From the NCBI RefSeq assembly GCF_904846185.1, contig NZ_CAJGZQ010000008.1, positions 1 through 64,000 on the forward strand: a stretch of 64,000 nucleotides of DNA, in the 5' to 3' direction. The position numbers and the translations under genes were made by a program. A model generated the notes under the pieces. That model had not been told where the DNA came from and searched no databases. It saw only the letters and a program-made list of their open reading frames with translations. Of this stretch, positions 51,194-63,265 are shown one piece after another. The stretch's first letter is position 1, and each line of letters begins with the position of its first letter. Source of the stretch: Psychrobacter immobilis (lineage in GTDB: Bacteria; Pseudomonadota; Gammaproteobacteria; Pseudomonadales; Moraxellaceae).

Positions 51194-53851
51194 ATGACCA
51201 AAAAAAATGCTACCGCCCGTCTCATTCACTTTTTGGTGGGGCTTGTTATTGCCTGCTTGGCATTGGCAGTTATCTTAGCACTTGCTGTGCCCATTGGTTT
51301 TTATGGGATGGCGATGTATTTATCGCCTACCCTGCCTAGCATTCAAGAGATTAAAACAGCAAATTTAGAGATGCCATTACAGATATATAGTAGTGATGAC
51401 AAACTCATTGGCCAATATGGTAACCGTTTATCTTTACCCGTTACTTTTGAAGATATTCCTGAAAATTTGACTCATGCTTTTTTAGCAGCAGAAGATGCGT
51501 CCTTTTTTCAGCACAGCGGTATTAGTATTAAAGGTCTTGGTCGCGCAGTGACAGAAGTAGTGACTGACGACGACAGCCAAACGGGCGGCTCTACCATTAC
51601 CATGCAGGTTGCCAAAAACTACTTCTTAAGTCCAGAGCGCACCTTAAATCGCAAATTGGTCGAGCTATTTTTAGCACGTAAAATAGAAGATGAGCTCAGT
51701 AAAAATGATATCTTGACGCTTTATGTCAACAAAATCTATCTAGGCGAAGGCGCTTATGGTATCCGCGCCGCGGCCAAAAAATACTATAGTAAATCCCTAG
51801 AAAACCTCACTATTGCTGAAACAGCAATGTTGGCAGGTCTACCCAAAGCCCCTTCTAAATATAATCCTGTTGCCAATCCAAGTCGCGCCCTCACTCGCCG
51901 CAACTGGATCATTGGACGCATGCACGAGTTAGGCTATATCACCAAAGCACAACGCGACGAAGCGATCAGCTCACCAGTAGGCATTAACCTCTATAAAGAG
52001 AAGCTCGACGTCAATATGCCGTATTTGGCAGAAATGACACGCTCTATCTTAGTTGATCGCTATGGTGAGCAAGTGATGCATAGTGGATGGCGGGTACGCC
52101 TTACCGTTGATAGCAAAGCACAAACAGATGCGGAAGCGGCGGTACTGACAGGTTTAGTGGCTTACGAACATCGTCATGGTTGGCGCGGGGCTGAAGCAAA
52201 TGATGAACCGCTAGAAAATTTCCGACGCTATAGCAATATGACTCCTGCCAAAGTCACCAAGGTTAATGCTCGCAGTTTTGAGGCGACAATGCCTTCTGGT
52301 GAGAATGTGACCGTTGGTTGGTCTGGGATGAGCTGGGCACGCAAGTATATTTCTGCCAATCGTATCGGTTACTTTCCTGACAACGCCCGCCAAATTGTCA
52401 ATAAAAACGATATCATTCGTTTGATACCGACCGCGAATGGTAATTGGCAGCTGGGACAAATTCCCAAACTACAAGGAAGTCTGGTCTCCTTGAATCCAGA
52501 AACTGGCGCTGTTAAGGCATTGGTCGGTGGCTTTGACTTTAATCACAGTAAATTCAATCGTGCTCTACAAGGCTGGCGTCAACCAGGCTCAACCATTAAA
52601 CCGCTTGTCTATACCGCTGCTCTAGAAAAAGGCTATCGTCCAGATAGCATTGTTTCGGATCGACCGATTCAAGTGGGGGACTGGAAACCGAAAAATTCTG
52701 ACCAACGTTTTTTAGGCGAAATCACTTTACGCCGTGGACTGTATTTATCTCGTAACTTAGTCTCTATTCGTCTCTTACAAGCCATTGGTATCTCTGATAC
52801 GCGCGACCTATTAGATGAATTCGGACTTGATAAAGAAAAGCTACCGACGACGTTGTCGTTAGCGTTAGGTGCAGGACAAGCAACACCGTTACAAATGGCA
52901 ACAGCCTATGCCACGTTCGCGAATGGTGGTCACCGTGTACAGCCGTATTTTATCAAACAAATTTATAATTATAATAATAACCTTCTCTTTCAGGCAAACC
53001 CACGCCAAGCGTGTGCCACCTGCTTCAATGAAAAACTTGAAGACCTCAATAGAAATCTCATCGAAGATTATAAGAAGTCAATTGAAAATGAAGACAGTGC
53101 TATCGATGATGAAGTGACGGTTAAAGAACAAAATTTAGAGAACAATGATGATATTGATAACATTGAACAAAGCGGTAAAACGCTAAATCTAAAGGTTTAT
53201 GATGCTAGTCCACAGGCCGATCGCTTAAAAGCGCCAGCGGTTCAATATGCACTGGCTAAGCAAGCACCTCGAATCTTACAACCCAGAGTCGCTTTTGAGA
53301 TGGCAGATATCTTACGTGACGTCGTACAGCGTGGTACGGCAGTACGAGCCAAGGCTTTAGGTCGTGATGATATTGGTGGCAAGACCGGTACCACCAATGA
53401 AGCAAAAGACGCTTGGTTTGCAGGTTTTCATCCTACCAATGCAACTGTCGTGTGGATGGGTTTTGATCAACCATCAACCATGGGTCGTCGCGAATATGGT
53501 GGTGTGGCAGCTCTACCCGTTTGGATGGATTTTATGAAAGCCCAACTTAAAGACACGCCTCATCAATGGGTATCTATCAATAACCGCGCCAAATCAAAAA
53601 AGCAAAAGCAAAAAATTATAGAAATGACTGATGATGGTATTCTGGCCGATGATGAAGATACGGATAGCAGCGAATCAGAAAAACCAGTTAAGACGCAGAC
53701 TCAACAGCGTAAATCACCACCAGCTGAGCCTGTTGAAGTACAAACTAGCTCTCAAGCAGCCAAACCTAGTAACAGTCGTAGTAATGATAGCGTGCCGCAA
53801 AACCCTTTATCGGTAACACCCGTTGAGCGCATGCCACCGATACCAGAGTAG
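51194..53851 (+). CDS. mrcA: Penicillin-binding protein 1A
   Basis: Bifunctional peptidoglycan glycosyltransferase/transpeptidase (also called ponA), anchored by a helix at about 10-38. The glycosyltransferase domain has the catalytic Glu100 in EDASFFQHSG and GGSTITMQVAKN. The transpeptidase has the nucleophile Ser466 in STIK, SRN at 519-521 and KTGT from 730. An OB-like segment precedes the transpeptidase. An acidic insert lies between SRN and KTG, and the C-terminal ~70 residues are a polar disordered tail. I use the ATG at 51194; a TTG five codons upstream is less likely. It is divergent from pilM. Confidence 0.96.
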   Translation: MTKKNATARLIHFLVGLVIACLALAVILALAVPIGFYGMAMYLSPTLPSIQEIKTANLEMPLQIYSSDDKLIGQYGNRLSLPVTFEDIPENLTHAFLAAEDASFFQHSGISIKGLGRAVTEVVTDDDSQTGGSTITMQVAKNYFLSPERTLNRKLVELFLARKIEDELSKNDILTLYVNKIYLGEGAYGIRAAAKKYYSKSLENLTIAETAMLAGLPKAPSKYNPVANPSRALTRRNWIIGRMHELGYITKAQRDEAISSPVGINLYKEKLDVNMPYLAEMTRSILVDRYGEQVMHSGWRVRLTVDSKAQTDAEAAVLTGLVAYEHRHGWRGAEANDEPLENFRRYSNMTPAKVTKVNARSFEATMPSGENVTVGWSGMSWARKYISANRIGYFPDNARQIVNKNDIIRLIPTANGNWQLGQIPKLQGSLVSLNPETGAVKALVGGFDFNHSKFNRALQGWRQPGSTIKPLVYTAALEKGYRPDSIVSDRPIQVGDWKPKNSDQRFLGEITLRRGLYLSRNLVSIRLLQAIGISDTRDLLDEFGLDKEKLPTTLSLALGAGQATPLQMATAYATFANGGHRVQPYFIKQIYNYNNNLLFQANPRQACATCFNEKLEDLNRNLIEDYKKSIENEDSAIDDEVTVKEQNLENNDDIDNIEQSGKTLNLKVYDASPQADRLKAPAVQYALAKQAPRILQPRVAFEMADILRDVVQRGTAVRAKALGRDDIGGKTGTTNEAKDAWFAGFHPTNATVVWMGFDQPSTMGRREYGGVAALPVWMDFMKAQLKDTPHQWVSINNRAKSKKQKQKIIEMTDDGILADDEDTDSSESEKPVKTQTQQRKSPPAEPVEVQTSSQAAKPSNSRSNDSVPQNPLSVTPVERMPPIPE

Positions 53852-53881
53852 ACAACCATTAATAATATAAACTTATGACGC

Positions 53882-53922
53882 AAAAAAAGGCTTATTTGGC
53901 ACTCGCTAAATAAGCCTTTTTT
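53882..53922. terminator. Bidirectional terminator after mrcA
   Basis: AAAAAAGGCTTATTT pairs perfectly with AAATAAGCCTTTTTT around a 10-base loop. Confidence 0.9.
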
Positions 53923-53974
53923 ATACTCAATACTTTGCTCAATACCACTCTATTAAAGGATAGTCATCAGTCAA

Positions 53975-54016
53975 CTAGAACATGTCTTCATTTTAAAAAT
54001 GGTGATAAAAATGAGA
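53975..54016. repeat. Palindromic repeat, decayed copy C
   Basis: CTAGAACATGTCTTCATTTT followed by AAAAATGGTGATAAAAATGAG aligns with the reverse complement of copy B at 44845. Only the left and centre parts are well kept. It lies between the convergent genes mrcA and the gene at 54037. Confidence 0.5.
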
Positions 54017-54036
54017 TAAATTTTTAATAACTATTT

Positions 54037-54558
54037 TTAGAACTCAACCATACCAGCACGTAGTTGCTCAATCAGCTCTAAAAACTGCTGACGCCATTCT
54101 CGTATTGTCGTCTCATCTGGCAGCCATTGATTCGACAAGGTCACAACGTTAACAATAAGATCAGGTGAGGCAGTATTGCTTGGTGTTTGATCTACGATAG
54201 TATCTGGCGGTACGGCGTACAGACAACGCTGATACGCACGCTCTATATTGGCCAAAAAACCCTGCTGCTGTAACTGCTGTAACCGCTGAATCTCAGGCGA
54301 TACTTGGGTACGCTCGCTCAATGCTTGCTCAATATCTGACAATGTTGGTGCGCTCATGTTTAAACTATAAAAATAACCTAGCTCTTGGGTAAATGCGAGA
54401 AAGGCACTGTATAGATGAAAAATAGCAGTTTCACAATGAGCTTGGTATAGCTGCTTATCATCGGTACTTCCCGCTGCTTGGCAGGATAGACGACAGAAAT
54501 ACAGTTTTTGATTGGTTCGATCTGCTTGATATTTGGCAACGCGGGTTTTACCTGCCAT
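54037..54558 (-). CDS. DUF6586-like protein
   Basis: A 173-residue helical cytoplasmic protein. The N-terminal pattern (RTNQKLYFCRLSCQAA, then helix EAIFHLYSAFLAFTQELGYFY-like) resembles the small DUF6586 family known from pseudomonads; I recall the pattern but could not check it. The C-terminal part has helices with REWRQQFLELIEQLRAGM. GGATAAG lies before the ATG. It sits between convergent mrcA and rpoC. Function unknown. Confidence 0.6.
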   Translation of the reverse strand: MAGKTRVAKYQADRTNQKLYFCRLSCQAAGSTDDKQLYQAHCETAIFHLYSAFLAFTQELGYFYSLNMSAPTLSDIEQALSERTQVSPEIQRLQQLQQQGFLANIERAYQRCLYAVPPDTIVDQTPSNTASPDLIVNVVTLSNQWLPDETTIREWRQQFLELIEQLRAGMVEF

Positions 54559-54660
54559 TTGCGACTTATCCTTATATGAAGTGTAAATTAGGGCATATTT
54601 TCCAGTGTACTATTTTTTTAGATAACAGTACCATGCATTTCTCACTTTATTGCACACACA

Positions 54661-54689
54661 AAAAAGCCAGCAACTTAGGCTGGCTTTTT
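54661..54689 (-). terminator. Terminator after rpoC
   Basis: AAAAAGCCAGC pairs with GCTGGCTTTTT around a 7-base loop, about 40 bases past the rpoC stop codon. Confidence 0.9.
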
Positions 54690-54725
54690 ATCACATTAAC
54701 AATAAATCAAAGACGCTTAATACTA

Positions 54726-57700
54726 TTAATTATCCTGATTAAGCTCTTGTGCAAAGGCTTCATCAAAGCTTGCAAAGTCTTTACTATCCGTGCTCGCTGA
54801 CATATCAAATGCTGCATTGTCAAACCCTGCTTTAAGATCTTTATCTAGCAGTTTTTGCTCCGCTTTCTCTTTGCGTGCTTTATGATAAGCAAGACCAGTA
54901 CCAGCAGGAATCAAGCGACCAACAACGACGTTCTCTTTCAGACCACGTAGTTCATCCACTTTACCAGTCACGGCAGCCGCAGTTAGTACACGGGTCGTCT
55001 CCTGGAATGATGCTGCTGAGATAAAGCTTTCTGTTGCCAGACTTGCTTTGGTGATACCTAGTAATTGACGCTCGAACTGTACTGGGAATTTATCTTCCGC
55101 TTCCAGCTTCGCATTCAATGCTTTGATATCAGAGTACTCTGCTTGATCGCCTTTGAAGTGGTTTGAATCGCCGCCATCGGTAATCTCAACTTTGCGCAGC
55201 ATCTGACGAATAATCACTTCGATGTGTTTATCGTTGATTTTTACACCCTGCAAGCGATAAACGTCCTGTACTTCGTTAACGATGTAATCAGCAAGCGCAG
55301 TCTGACCTTTCAAACGTAAGATATCATGCGGGTTCTGTGGACCATCAGCGATCACTTCACCACGTGCTACCGTTTCGTTTTCAAAGACGTTGATTTGACG
55401 CCATTTCGGGATTAGCTCTTCATGAATCTCACCATCTTCATTGGTGATGATGAAGCGGTTTTTACCTTTAGTCTCTTTACCAAAGCTAACCACACCTGAC
55501 ATTTCTGCCATGATTGCGTGATCTTTCGGACGACGTGCTTCGAACAAGTCAGCAACACGTGGTAGACCACCGGTAATATCTTTAGTACCTGAAGAGGCTT
55601 GTGGTACACGACCCAAAATCGAACCAGCTGCTACTTTTTCACCATCGCTGACGCGAATGATGGTTTCAGCTGGTAAGAAGTAAACCACTTCTTTACCTTC
55701 ATCAGTGTTCAAGATAATCGCAGGACGTAAGTCTTTTGCTGAACTTGAACGGTCACGAGTAGCAAGAATCTCAAATGAGCTCATACCAGTCGCATCATCA
55801 ACTTTTACGGTAGCAGTTAAGCCATCAGTAATCTCACTGAAGCGTGCAGTACCAGCAAATTCTGTGATAATAGGATGCGTGTGCGGATCCCATTTAGCGA
55901 TGGTTTGACCAGCATCAACCTGATCTTCGTGTTTCACAAGCACGCTAGAACCATAAGGCACTTTATAGCGCTCACGCTCACGACCAAGCTCATCGGTCAA
56001 GGCGATTTCAGCTGAACGCGATACGATGACTAAGTGACCATCGGTATGTTGAACCGTTTTCATGTTTTCGAAATGCGCTTGGCCAGCACTACGAACTGAG
56101 ATGCTGTTATCCACTGATGCTGAGCTTGCTGCCCCGCCCACGTGGAAAGTACGCATCGTTAACTGAGTACCAGGCTCACCGATAGACTGAGCGGCCATAA
56201 CACCGACTGACTCGCCAATGTTCACTTTATGACCACGAGCCAAATCACGACCATAACACTGTGAACAAACACCATGCTCAACATTACAAGTAATAACTGA
56301 GCGTACCCAGATATCATCGATCGCATTATTATCAAGCACGTTTACCCAATGCTCGTCGATCAAAGTACCTGCTGGAATCAATACCTTATCGGCATCATCG
56401 TTATAAGTCACATCACGAGCCGTCACACGACCTAGTACTAGCTCACCTAACTTCTCAATGATTTCACCACCTTGAATATGTGGTTTCATGAGCAAGCCTT
56501 GCTCAGTACCACAGTCATCACTGGTAATAACCAAATCTTGTGCCACATCAACCAAACGACGCGTCAAGTAACCTGAGTTAGCCGTTTTCAGTGCCGTATC
56601 CGCAAGACCTTTACGTGCACCATGCGTTGAAATAAAGTACTGAAGTACGGTCAAGCCTTCACGGAAGTTTGCTTTAATTGGCGTTTCGATAATTGAACCA
56701 TCTGGCTTAGCCATCAAACCACGCATACCAGCCAACTGACGAATCTGAGCCGCACTACCACGAGCACCAGAATCTGACATGATAAAGATAGAGTTGAATG
56801 ACTTCTGCTCTTCTTCTTCACCTTTGGCGTTCATGATTTTATCAGTGGCTAAGTTGTCCATCATCGCTTTAGCGACTTTGTCATTGGTACGTGACCAGAT
56901 ATCAACCACTTTGTTATAGCGCTCACCAGCGGTCACAAAACCTTGCTCGAATTGATCTTCGATTTCTCGAACTTCGCCTTCTGCCACTTCGATGATTTGC
57001 TTTTTCAGTGGTGGAATGACCATGTCATCAATACCGATAGACACACCAGACAATGTCGCTTGAGCAAAACCAAGATACATCAATTGGTCAGCAAACATGA
57101 CACTTTCTTTAACGCCAACTTTACGGTAGCAAGAGTTAATCAAACGAGAAATGTTTTTCTTCGTCATCTCTTGGTTACATTCATCAAAAGACATACCTTT
57201 AGGCATGATGTTCCAGATCAATAAACGACCTGCAACCGTTTCTTTTAAGCTGATTTCTTTAGTCTCATTGCCATCTTCATCAATATGCGTCTCAGTAACA
57301 CGCACTTTGATCTTAGCGTTTACATGCAAATCGTTTGAACCAATCGCACGCAATGCTTCATTAACGGTGGCAAAAATCATGCCCTCGCCTTTGGCATTGA
57401 TAGACGAGCGGCTGATGTAATATAGACCCAGTACAACATCCTGTGACGGTACGATAATTGGATCACCGTTCGCAGGCGACAAGATGTTATTGGTAGACAT
57501 CATTAGCGCACGTGATTCAAGCTGTGCTTCTAGGGTCAATGGCACGTGAACGGCCATTTGGTCACCATCAAAATCGGCGTTGAACGCGGTACAAACGAGC
57601 GGATGCAATTGGATTGCTTTACCTTCGATAAGTACTGGTTCAAATGCTTGTAGGCCCAAACGGTGAAGCGTTGGTGCACGGTTAAGAAGCACTGGATGCT

Positions 57701-58958
57701 CACGGATAACCATGGCCAGCATATCCCACACTTGCGGCTCTTCACGCTCTACCATCTTTTTGGCAGCTTTAATTGTCGTAGCTAAACCATGAGACAATAA
57801 TTTGTTATAAGTAAATGGTTTGAATAATTCAAGTGCCATTTTCTTTGGTAAACCGCACTGATGTAAACGTAGCGTTGGACCAACAACGATCACCGAACGA
57901 CCAGAATAATCGACACGCTTACCAAGTAAGTTTTGACGGAAACGACCTTGCTTACCTTTGATCATATCAGCCAAAGATTTCAGTGGTCGCTTGTTACTAC
58001 CAGTGATTGCACGACCGCGACGACCGTTATCCAGCAAGGCATCCACTGATTCTTGCAACATACGCTTTTCGTTACGTACGATGATATCAGGTGCGCTCAG
58101 CTCAAGCAGACGCTTTAGACGGTTATTACGGTTGATCACGCGGCGATATAGATCGTTTAGATCTGAAGTCGCAAAACGACCACCTTCTAGTGGTACTAGC
58201 GGACGCAAATCTGGTGGTAGAACTGGCAAGATGTTCATCACCATCCACTCAGGCTTGTTATTAGAATCACGGAAGGCTTCTAATAATTTAAGACGCTTAG
58301 ACATCTTTTTAAGCTTGGTTTCAGAACCAGTTTGCGGAATCGCTTCGCGCAAATCATCGATTTCAAGATCCAAATCGATATCTTTCAATAGGTCTTGAAC
58401 CGCTTCAGCACCCATTTTGGCAGTGAATTCATCGCCAAATTCTTCAAGGGCTTTATAATAGTCTTCATCATCAAGTAGTTGATACTTCTCTAGAGAAGTC
58501 AAACCTGGCTCAGTAACAATATAGCTTTCAAAATACAGAACGCGCTCGATATCACGTAGCGTCATGTCTAGCAATAGACCGATGCGGCTTGGTAATGATT
58601 TTAAGAACCAAATGTGCGCCACTGGGCTGGCTAAGTCGATATGACCCATACGATCACGACGTACTTTCGCAGTCGTCACTTCTACGCCACATTTTTCACA
58701 GATAACGCCTTGGAACTTACGGCGCTTATATTTACCACATAAACATTCAAAGTCTTTTACTGGACCAAAGATTTTGGCACAAAATAGACCATCACGTTCA
58801 GGCTTAAACGTACGATAGTTAATAGTTTCAGGCTTTTTCACTTCGCCATGTGACCATGACTTAATGACGTCAGGTGAGGCTAAAGTAATTTGAATGCTAT
58901 CAAACTCTTGATTACCGTTGCCGGTAGGGCTTTGCATGATATCGAGTAAATCTTTCAA
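54726..58958 (-). CDS. rpoC: RNA polymerase subunit beta'
   Basis: Largest subunit of the transcription enzyme, 1410 residues. The catalytic Mg2+ loop is NADFDGD at 460-466. The N-terminal zinc ribbon is [19 protein letters not shown], and the second zinc site uses CGTEQ with [15 protein letters not shown]. The trigger loop and bridge helix regions ([20 protein letters not shown]) are intact. The start codon is TTG with GGAG seven bases upstream; it gives MKDLL, matching other RpoC N-termini. It is 188 bases after rpoB in the usual operon. Confidence 0.98.
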   Translation of the reverse strand: MKDLLDIMQSPTGNGNQEFDSIQITLASPDVIKSWSHGEVKKPETINYRTFKPERDGLFCAKIFGPVKDFECLCGKYKRRKFQGVICEKCGVEVTTAKVRRDRMGHIDLASPVAHIWFLKSLPSRIGLLLDMTLRDIERVLYFESYIVTEPGLTSLEKYQLLDDEDYYKALEEFGDEFTAKMGAEAVQDLLKDIDLDLEIDDLREAIPQTGSETKLKKMSKRLKLLEAFRDSNNKPEWMVMNILPVLPPDLRPLVPLEGGRFATSDLNDLYRRVINRNNRLKRLLELSAPDIIVRNEKRMLQESVDALLDNGRRGRAITGSNKRPLKSLADMIKGKQGRFRQNLLGKRVDYSGRSVIVVGPTLRLHQCGLPKKMALELFKPFTYNKLLSHGLATTIKAAKKMVEREEPQVWDMLAMVIREHPVLLNRAPTLHRLGLQAFEPVLIEGKAIQLHPLVCTAFNADFDGDQMAVHVPLTLEAQLESRALMMSTNNILSPANGDPIIVPSQDVVLGLYYISRSSINAKGEGMIFATVNEALRAIGSNDLHVNAKIKVRVTETHIDEDGNETKEISLKETVAGRLLIWNIMPKGMSFDECNQEMTKKNISRLINSCYRKVGVKESVMFADQLMYLGFAQATLSGVSIGIDDMVIPPLKKQIIEVAEGEVREIEDQFEQGFVTAGERYNKVVDIWSRTNDKVAKAMMDNLATDKIMNAKGEEEEQKSFNSIFIMSDSGARGSAAQIRQLAGMRGLMAKPDGSIIETPIKANFREGLTVLQYFISTHGARKGLADTALKTANSGYLTRRLVDVAQDLVITSDDCGTEQGLLMKPHIQGGEIIEKLGELVLGRVTARDVTYNDDADKVLIPAGTLIDEHWVNVLDNNAIDDIWVRSVITCNVEHGVCSQCYGRDLARGHKVNIGESVGVMAAQSIGEPGTQLTMRTFHVGGAASSASVDNSISVRSAGQAHFENMKTVQHTDGHLVIVSRSAEIALTDELGRERERYKVPYGSSVLVKHEDQVDAGQTIAKWDPHTHPIITEFAGTARFSEITDGLTATVKVDDATGMSSFEILATRDRSSSAKDLRPAIILNTDEGKEVVYFLPAETIIRVSDGEKVAAGSILGRVPQASSGTKDITGGLPRVADLFEARRPKDHAIMAEMSGVVSFGKETKGKNRFIITNEDGEIHEELIPKWRQINVFENETVARGEVIADGPQNPHDILRLKGQTALADYIVNEVQDVYRLQGVKINDKHIEVIIRQMLRKVEITDGGDSNHFKGDQAEYSDIKALNAKLEAEDKFPVQFERQLLGITKASLATESFISAASFQETTRVLTAAAVTGKVDELRGLKENVVVGRLIPAGTGLAYHKARKEKAEQKLLDKDLKAGFDNAAFDMSASTDSKDFASFDEAFAQELNQDN

Positions 58959-59146
58959 GTTGCTTCTCCGTTATCTTTATAATCATCTGATAGCGTATAG
59001 TTGACGCAAATAAGATGAATGAAGGCAATGAATAGGGTTGAGACAAATCACTAAAAGCAGCAGCGATGCGCATACTGCTTTTAGGTTGACCACTAAGGAT
59101 AATAATCAACTGAGACCATGTTAACGATAGTCTCAATCAGCCGTAC

Positions 59147-62100
59147 TTAATGGGTTTGTTTTAACTCAATATTAATACCCAATGATTTGATTTCTTTGGT
59201 CAGTACGTTAAACGATTCAGGCATACCTGGATCCATATACTGCTCACCATCAACGATGTTTTTGTACATACGCGTACGGCCTTCAACGTCATCCGACTTC
59301 ACAGTCAGCATCTCTTGTAGCGTATAAGTCGCGCCGTAAGCTTCTAGTGCCCACACTTCCATCTCACCGAAGCGCTGACCACCAAACTGAGCTTTACCGC
59401 CGAGTGGCTGCTGCGTCACTAATGAGTAAGAACCGGTTGAACGCGCATGCATTTTGTCATCAACCAAATGGTTAAGTTTGAGCATGTACATATAACCAAC
59501 GGTTACTTTACGGTCAAACTTCTGACCAGTACGACCATCATACAACGTCTGTTGACCATCACGATCCATACCAGCAAGCTCTAACAGATCCTTAACTTGG
59601 CTTTCTCTTGCGCCGTCAAATACTGCTGTGCCCATTGGTACACCAGCGCGCAAGTTATCTGCTAGCGCCATGATGTCATCATCACTCAAGCTATCAAGAT
59701 CAACTTGCTCACCGCCGACTTGGTTATAGATTTTGTCTAAGAAGTCACGTAAATCTTTGATCGCTGCTTGCGATTTGAGCATACCATCGATCTTCTCGCC
59801 CAAGCCTTTCGCTGCCATACCCAAATGCGTTTCTAGAACCTGACCGATGTTCATACGCGATGGGACACCCAGTGGGTTTAGTACGATATCAACGGTATTG
59901 CCATGCTCATCATAAGGCATGTCTTCGACCGGCATAATGCGTGATACCACACCTTTGTTACCATGACGACCAGCCATCTTATCACCAGGCTGAATACGAC
60001 GCTTAACCGCAAGATATACTTTAACGATTTTTTGTACGCCGTGTTGCAAGTCATCACCAGCGGTTAGTTTGCGTTTTTTCTCAGCAAACTTAACATCGAT
60101 GTCTTTTTGCTTATCAACCAAGTACTCGGCGATTTGCGTGAGACGCTCAGAGATTTCTTCTTCAACAGGCTGGATGTCAAGCAAAGTCTCAAGGCTCATA
60201 TCTTTCATATCAGCCAATGCCATGACCGTACCAGCTTTTAGACCAGAACCACCACTGACTTTTTGACCATCTAAAAGATTACCAATACGACCACGAGCCG
60301 CATCTTCAAAGATACGTAGCTCTTCTTTTAAATCTTTACGATAGCTATCAAGCTGTGATTTTTCAATCGCTCTTGCACGGGCATCTTTTTCGACGCCATC
60401 ACGGGTAAAGACTTGGACGTCAATAACCGTACCTTTGCTTGATGTTGGAACACGCAATGAGGTGTCTTTAACATCAGCCGCTTTTTCACCAAAGATAGCC
60501 CGGAGCAATTTCTCTTCTGGCGTCAGTTGTGTTTCACCTTTTGGCGTCACTTTACCAACTAAGATATCACCAGCGTCAACTTCAGCACCGATATAAACGA
60601 TACCTGCTTCATCAAGACTTGATAGCGCCGCTTCGCCAACGTTTGGAATATCCGCAGTAATCTCTTCGGTTCCAAGCTTGGTATCACGTGCCACACAAGT
60701 CAATTCTTGGATATGAATGGTCGTGAAACGATCTTCTTTAACCACTTTTTCAGACAGCAAGATTGAATCTTCGAAGTTGTAACCATTCCACGGCATAAAT
60801 GCGATGCGAATGTTCTGACCCAATGCAAGCTCACCAAGATCCGTTGATGGACCATCAGCTAAGATATCACCTACAGCAATAGCATCACCTTGGTTGACGA
60901 TAATACGTTGGTTGATACAAGTGTTTTGGTTAGAACGCGTATACTTAACTAAGTTATAGATATCAATACCAGCTTCACCAGCAATCATCTCATCTTCATT
61001 GACACGAACCACAACACGTGATGCATCAACGTCTTCGATCACACCGCCACGCTTAGCGATCACACAAACACCTGAGTCACGCGCAACGTGACGCTCCATG
61101 CCCGTACCTACTAACGGCTTATCAGCACGTAGCGTAGGAACTGCCTGACGCTGCATGTTCGAGCCCATCAAGGCACGGTTAGCATCATCATGCTCTAGGA
61201 ATGGAATTAGACCAGCAGCTACCGATACAACCTGACTTGGCGACACGTCCATATGCGTCACTTTTTCCGGTGGCATACGGACAAATTCACCATAGCTACG
61301 TACACTGACCATTTCATCAGATAACGCGCCTTCTGCGGTTACTGGTGAATCAGCCTGTGCAATGACCGTACCTACTTCTTCAATCGCTGATAGATACTCA
61401 ATGACATCCGTTACTTTACCGTCAACCACACGGCGATATGGCGTTTCTAAGAAGCCAAAGCTGTTGGTTTTAGCAAAGGTTGCCAATGAGTTGATAAGAC
61501 CAATGTTTGGACCTTCAGGAGTCTCGATCGGGCATACACGGCCATAATGGGTATCATGTACGTCACGTACTTCAAAGCCTGCACGTTCACGAGTTAGACC
61601 ACCGGGTCCTAGTGCTGATACACGGCGTTTATGGGTAACTTCCGACAACGGGTTGTTCTGATCCATAAACTGTGACAACTGGCTTGAACCAAAGAACTCT
61701 TTAACCGCAGCCGCAACAGGCTTCGAGTTAATCAAATCTTGTGGTGACAAGTTATCAGATTCCGCTGAGCTTAAACGCTCTTTGACCGCACGCTCTACAC
61801 GTACTAGACCAACACGGAATTGGTTTTCTGCCATTTCGCCTACAGAACGAATACGACGGTTACCCAAGTGATCGATATCATCGACTTCACCGCGACCGTT
61901 ACGAATCTCAATCAATTCTTTTAGGACATTAACGATATCAGCGTTGGTCAATACGCTACGAGCTCGTTGAATGTCTGGATCATCAGTATTATCAAACTCT
62001 AACCCTAAACGGCGGTTAAATTTCATACGACCGACGTTCGATAAGTCATAACGATCAGCGTTAAAGAACATGCTGTCAAATAGTTTTTCAGCGGTCTCAA

Positions 62101-63265
62101 CCGTTGGTGGCTCACCTGGACGCATGACTTTATAAATTTCAATCAATGCTTCTTCACGGCTTGACGTACTATCAGCACGCAAAGTGTCGGCAATATAACT
62201 GCCTTGATCGATATCATTGGTGAATAGAATGCTGAACTCTTTGATAGATTCGCTGGCTTCAAATGCGCTTAATTTAACCAATAATTCATGGTCAATTAGC
62301 GTATTCGCTTTAGCGATAACTTCATCATTTACCACGATATCTTCAGCTAAGATACGCTCATAGAGATACTCATCAGGTATTGCAATCTTCGTCATACCTG
62401 CTTCTTCAAGCTGACGAATACGGCGTGCATTAATACGCTTGCCCTGCTCTACGATGACATCACCTTCTGGTGATACGATATCGAACTGAGCCATCTCACC
62501 GCGCAAGCGATCAGCAACCAGATCAATCTCGAACTGCTCTTCACCTTTATAAACGGCTACTTTATCAAAGAACAAATCTAAGATTTCAGACGTTGTCAAA
62601 CCAAGCGCACGTAGAATAATTGAAGCCAATAGCTTACGACGACGGTCAATACGAGCAAAAACTAAGTCTTTGGCGTCAAATTCAAAATCTAACCATGAAC
62701 CACGGTAAGGAATGATACGCGCGTTATAAAGCACTTTACCACTTGAATGCGACTTACCTTTATCATGATCAAAGAACACACCAGGTGAACGATGTAGCTG
62801 AGATACGATAACACGCTCAGTACCATTGATAATAAAAGTACCGTTAGCCGTCATCAACGGCATTTCGCCCATATAGACGCTTTGCTCACGGATATCTTTG
62901 ATAGCCGCTTTGCTGTCTTTATCTTTGCTGTCTTTGTCTTTGATGATCAGACGGATTTTGACACGCATCGGTGCAGCAAACGTTGAGCCACGCAAGATAC
63001 ACTCACGCTCGTCAAATTCAGGCGTGCCTAAATAATATTCAACGAATTGTAGCTCTGCGTTACCAGAGTGACTCTCAATTGGGAAAATAGAGGAATACGC
63101 AGCTTGCAAACCAGTATTCTCACGAGCTTTTGGCTTTTTGTGCTCTTGCAAAAATTGCTCGTAAGAATCTACTTGAATAGACAGTAAATAGGGAATGTCC
63201 ATCACAGTGGGCAATTCAGCAAAACTTTTGCGAATACGCTTTTTTTCAGTATAAGAATATGCCAT
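59147..63265 (-). CDS. rpoB: RNA polymerase subunit beta
   Basis: Second-largest polymerase subunit, 1372 residues (E. coli 1342). The rifampicin-binding cluster reads [19 protein letters not shown] and then [12 protein letters not shown], with the Asp, His and Ser that confer susceptibility all wild type. The C-terminal clamp segment [20 protein letters not shown] is conserved. AAGGA precedes the ATG. The ribosomal protein genes rplJ/rplL that normally precede it are not within the 735 bases to the window edge. Confidence 0.98.
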   Translation of the reverse strand: MAYSYTEKKRIRKSFAELPTVMDIPYLLSIQVDSYEQFLQEHKKPKARENTGLQAAYSSIFPIESHSGNAELQFVEYYLGTPEFDERECILRGSTFAAPMRVKIRLIIKDKDSKDKDSKAAIKDIREQSVYMGEMPLMTANGTFIINGTERVIVSQLHRSPGVFFDHDKGKSHSSGKVLYNARIIPYRGSWLDFEFDAKDLVFARIDRRRKLLASIILRALGLTTSEILDLFFDKVAVYKGEEQFEIDLVADRLRGEMAQFDIVSPEGDVIVEQGKRINARRIRQLEEAGMTKIAIPDEYLYERILAEDIVVNDEVIAKANTLIDHELLVKLSAFEASESIKEFSILFTNDIDQGSYIADTLRADSTSSREEALIEIYKVMRPGEPPTVETAEKLFDSMFFNADRYDLSNVGRMKFNRRLGLEFDNTDDPDIQRARSVLTNADIVNVLKELIEIRNGRGEVDDIDHLGNRRIRSVGEMAENQFRVGLVRVERAVKERLSSAESDNLSPQDLINSKPVAAAVKEFFGSSQLSQFMDQNNPLSEVTHKRRVSALGPGGLTRERAGFEVRDVHDTHYGRVCPIETPEGPNIGLINSLATFAKTNSFGFLETPYRRVVDGKVTDVIEYLSAIEEVGTVIAQADSPVTAEGALSDEMVSVRSYGEFVRMPPEKVTHMDVSPSQVVSVAAGLIPFLEHDDANRALMGSNMQRQAVPTLRADKPLVGTGMERHVARDSGVCVIAKRGGVIEDVDASRVVVRVNEDEMIAGEAGIDIYNLVKYTRSNQNTCINQRIIVNQGDAIAVGDILADGPSTDLGELALGQNIRIAFMPWNGYNFEDSILLSEKVVKEDRFTTIHIQELTCVARDTKLGTEEITADIPNVGEAALSSLDEAGIVYIGAEVDAGDILVGKVTPKGETQLTPEEKLLRAIFGEKAADVKDTSLRVPTSSKGTVIDVQVFTRDGVEKDARARAIEKSQLDSYRKDLKEELRIFEDAARGRIGNLLDGQKVSGGSGLKAGTVMALADMKDMSLETLLDIQPVEEEISERLTQIAEYLVDKQKDIDVKFAEKKRKLTAGDDLQHGVQKIVKVYLAVKRRIQPGDKMAGRHGNKGVVSRIMPVEDMPYDEHGNTVDIVLNPLGVPSRMNIGQVLETHLGMAAKGLGEKIDGMLKSQAAIKDLRDFLDKIYNQVGGEQVDLDSLSDDDIMALADNLRAGVPMGTAVFDGARESQVKDLLELAGMDRDGQQTLYDGRTGQKFDRKVTVGYMYMLKLNHLVDDKMHARSTGSYSLVTQQPLGGKAQFGGQRFGEMEVWALEAYGATYTLQEMLTVKSDDVEGRTRMYKNIVDGEQYMDPGMPESFNVLTKEIKSLGINIELKQTH

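Noticed and set aside
61560..61700. Possible rifampicin-resistance change in RpoB
   Set aside because: The cluster matches wild-type sequence at the Asp, His and Ser positions.
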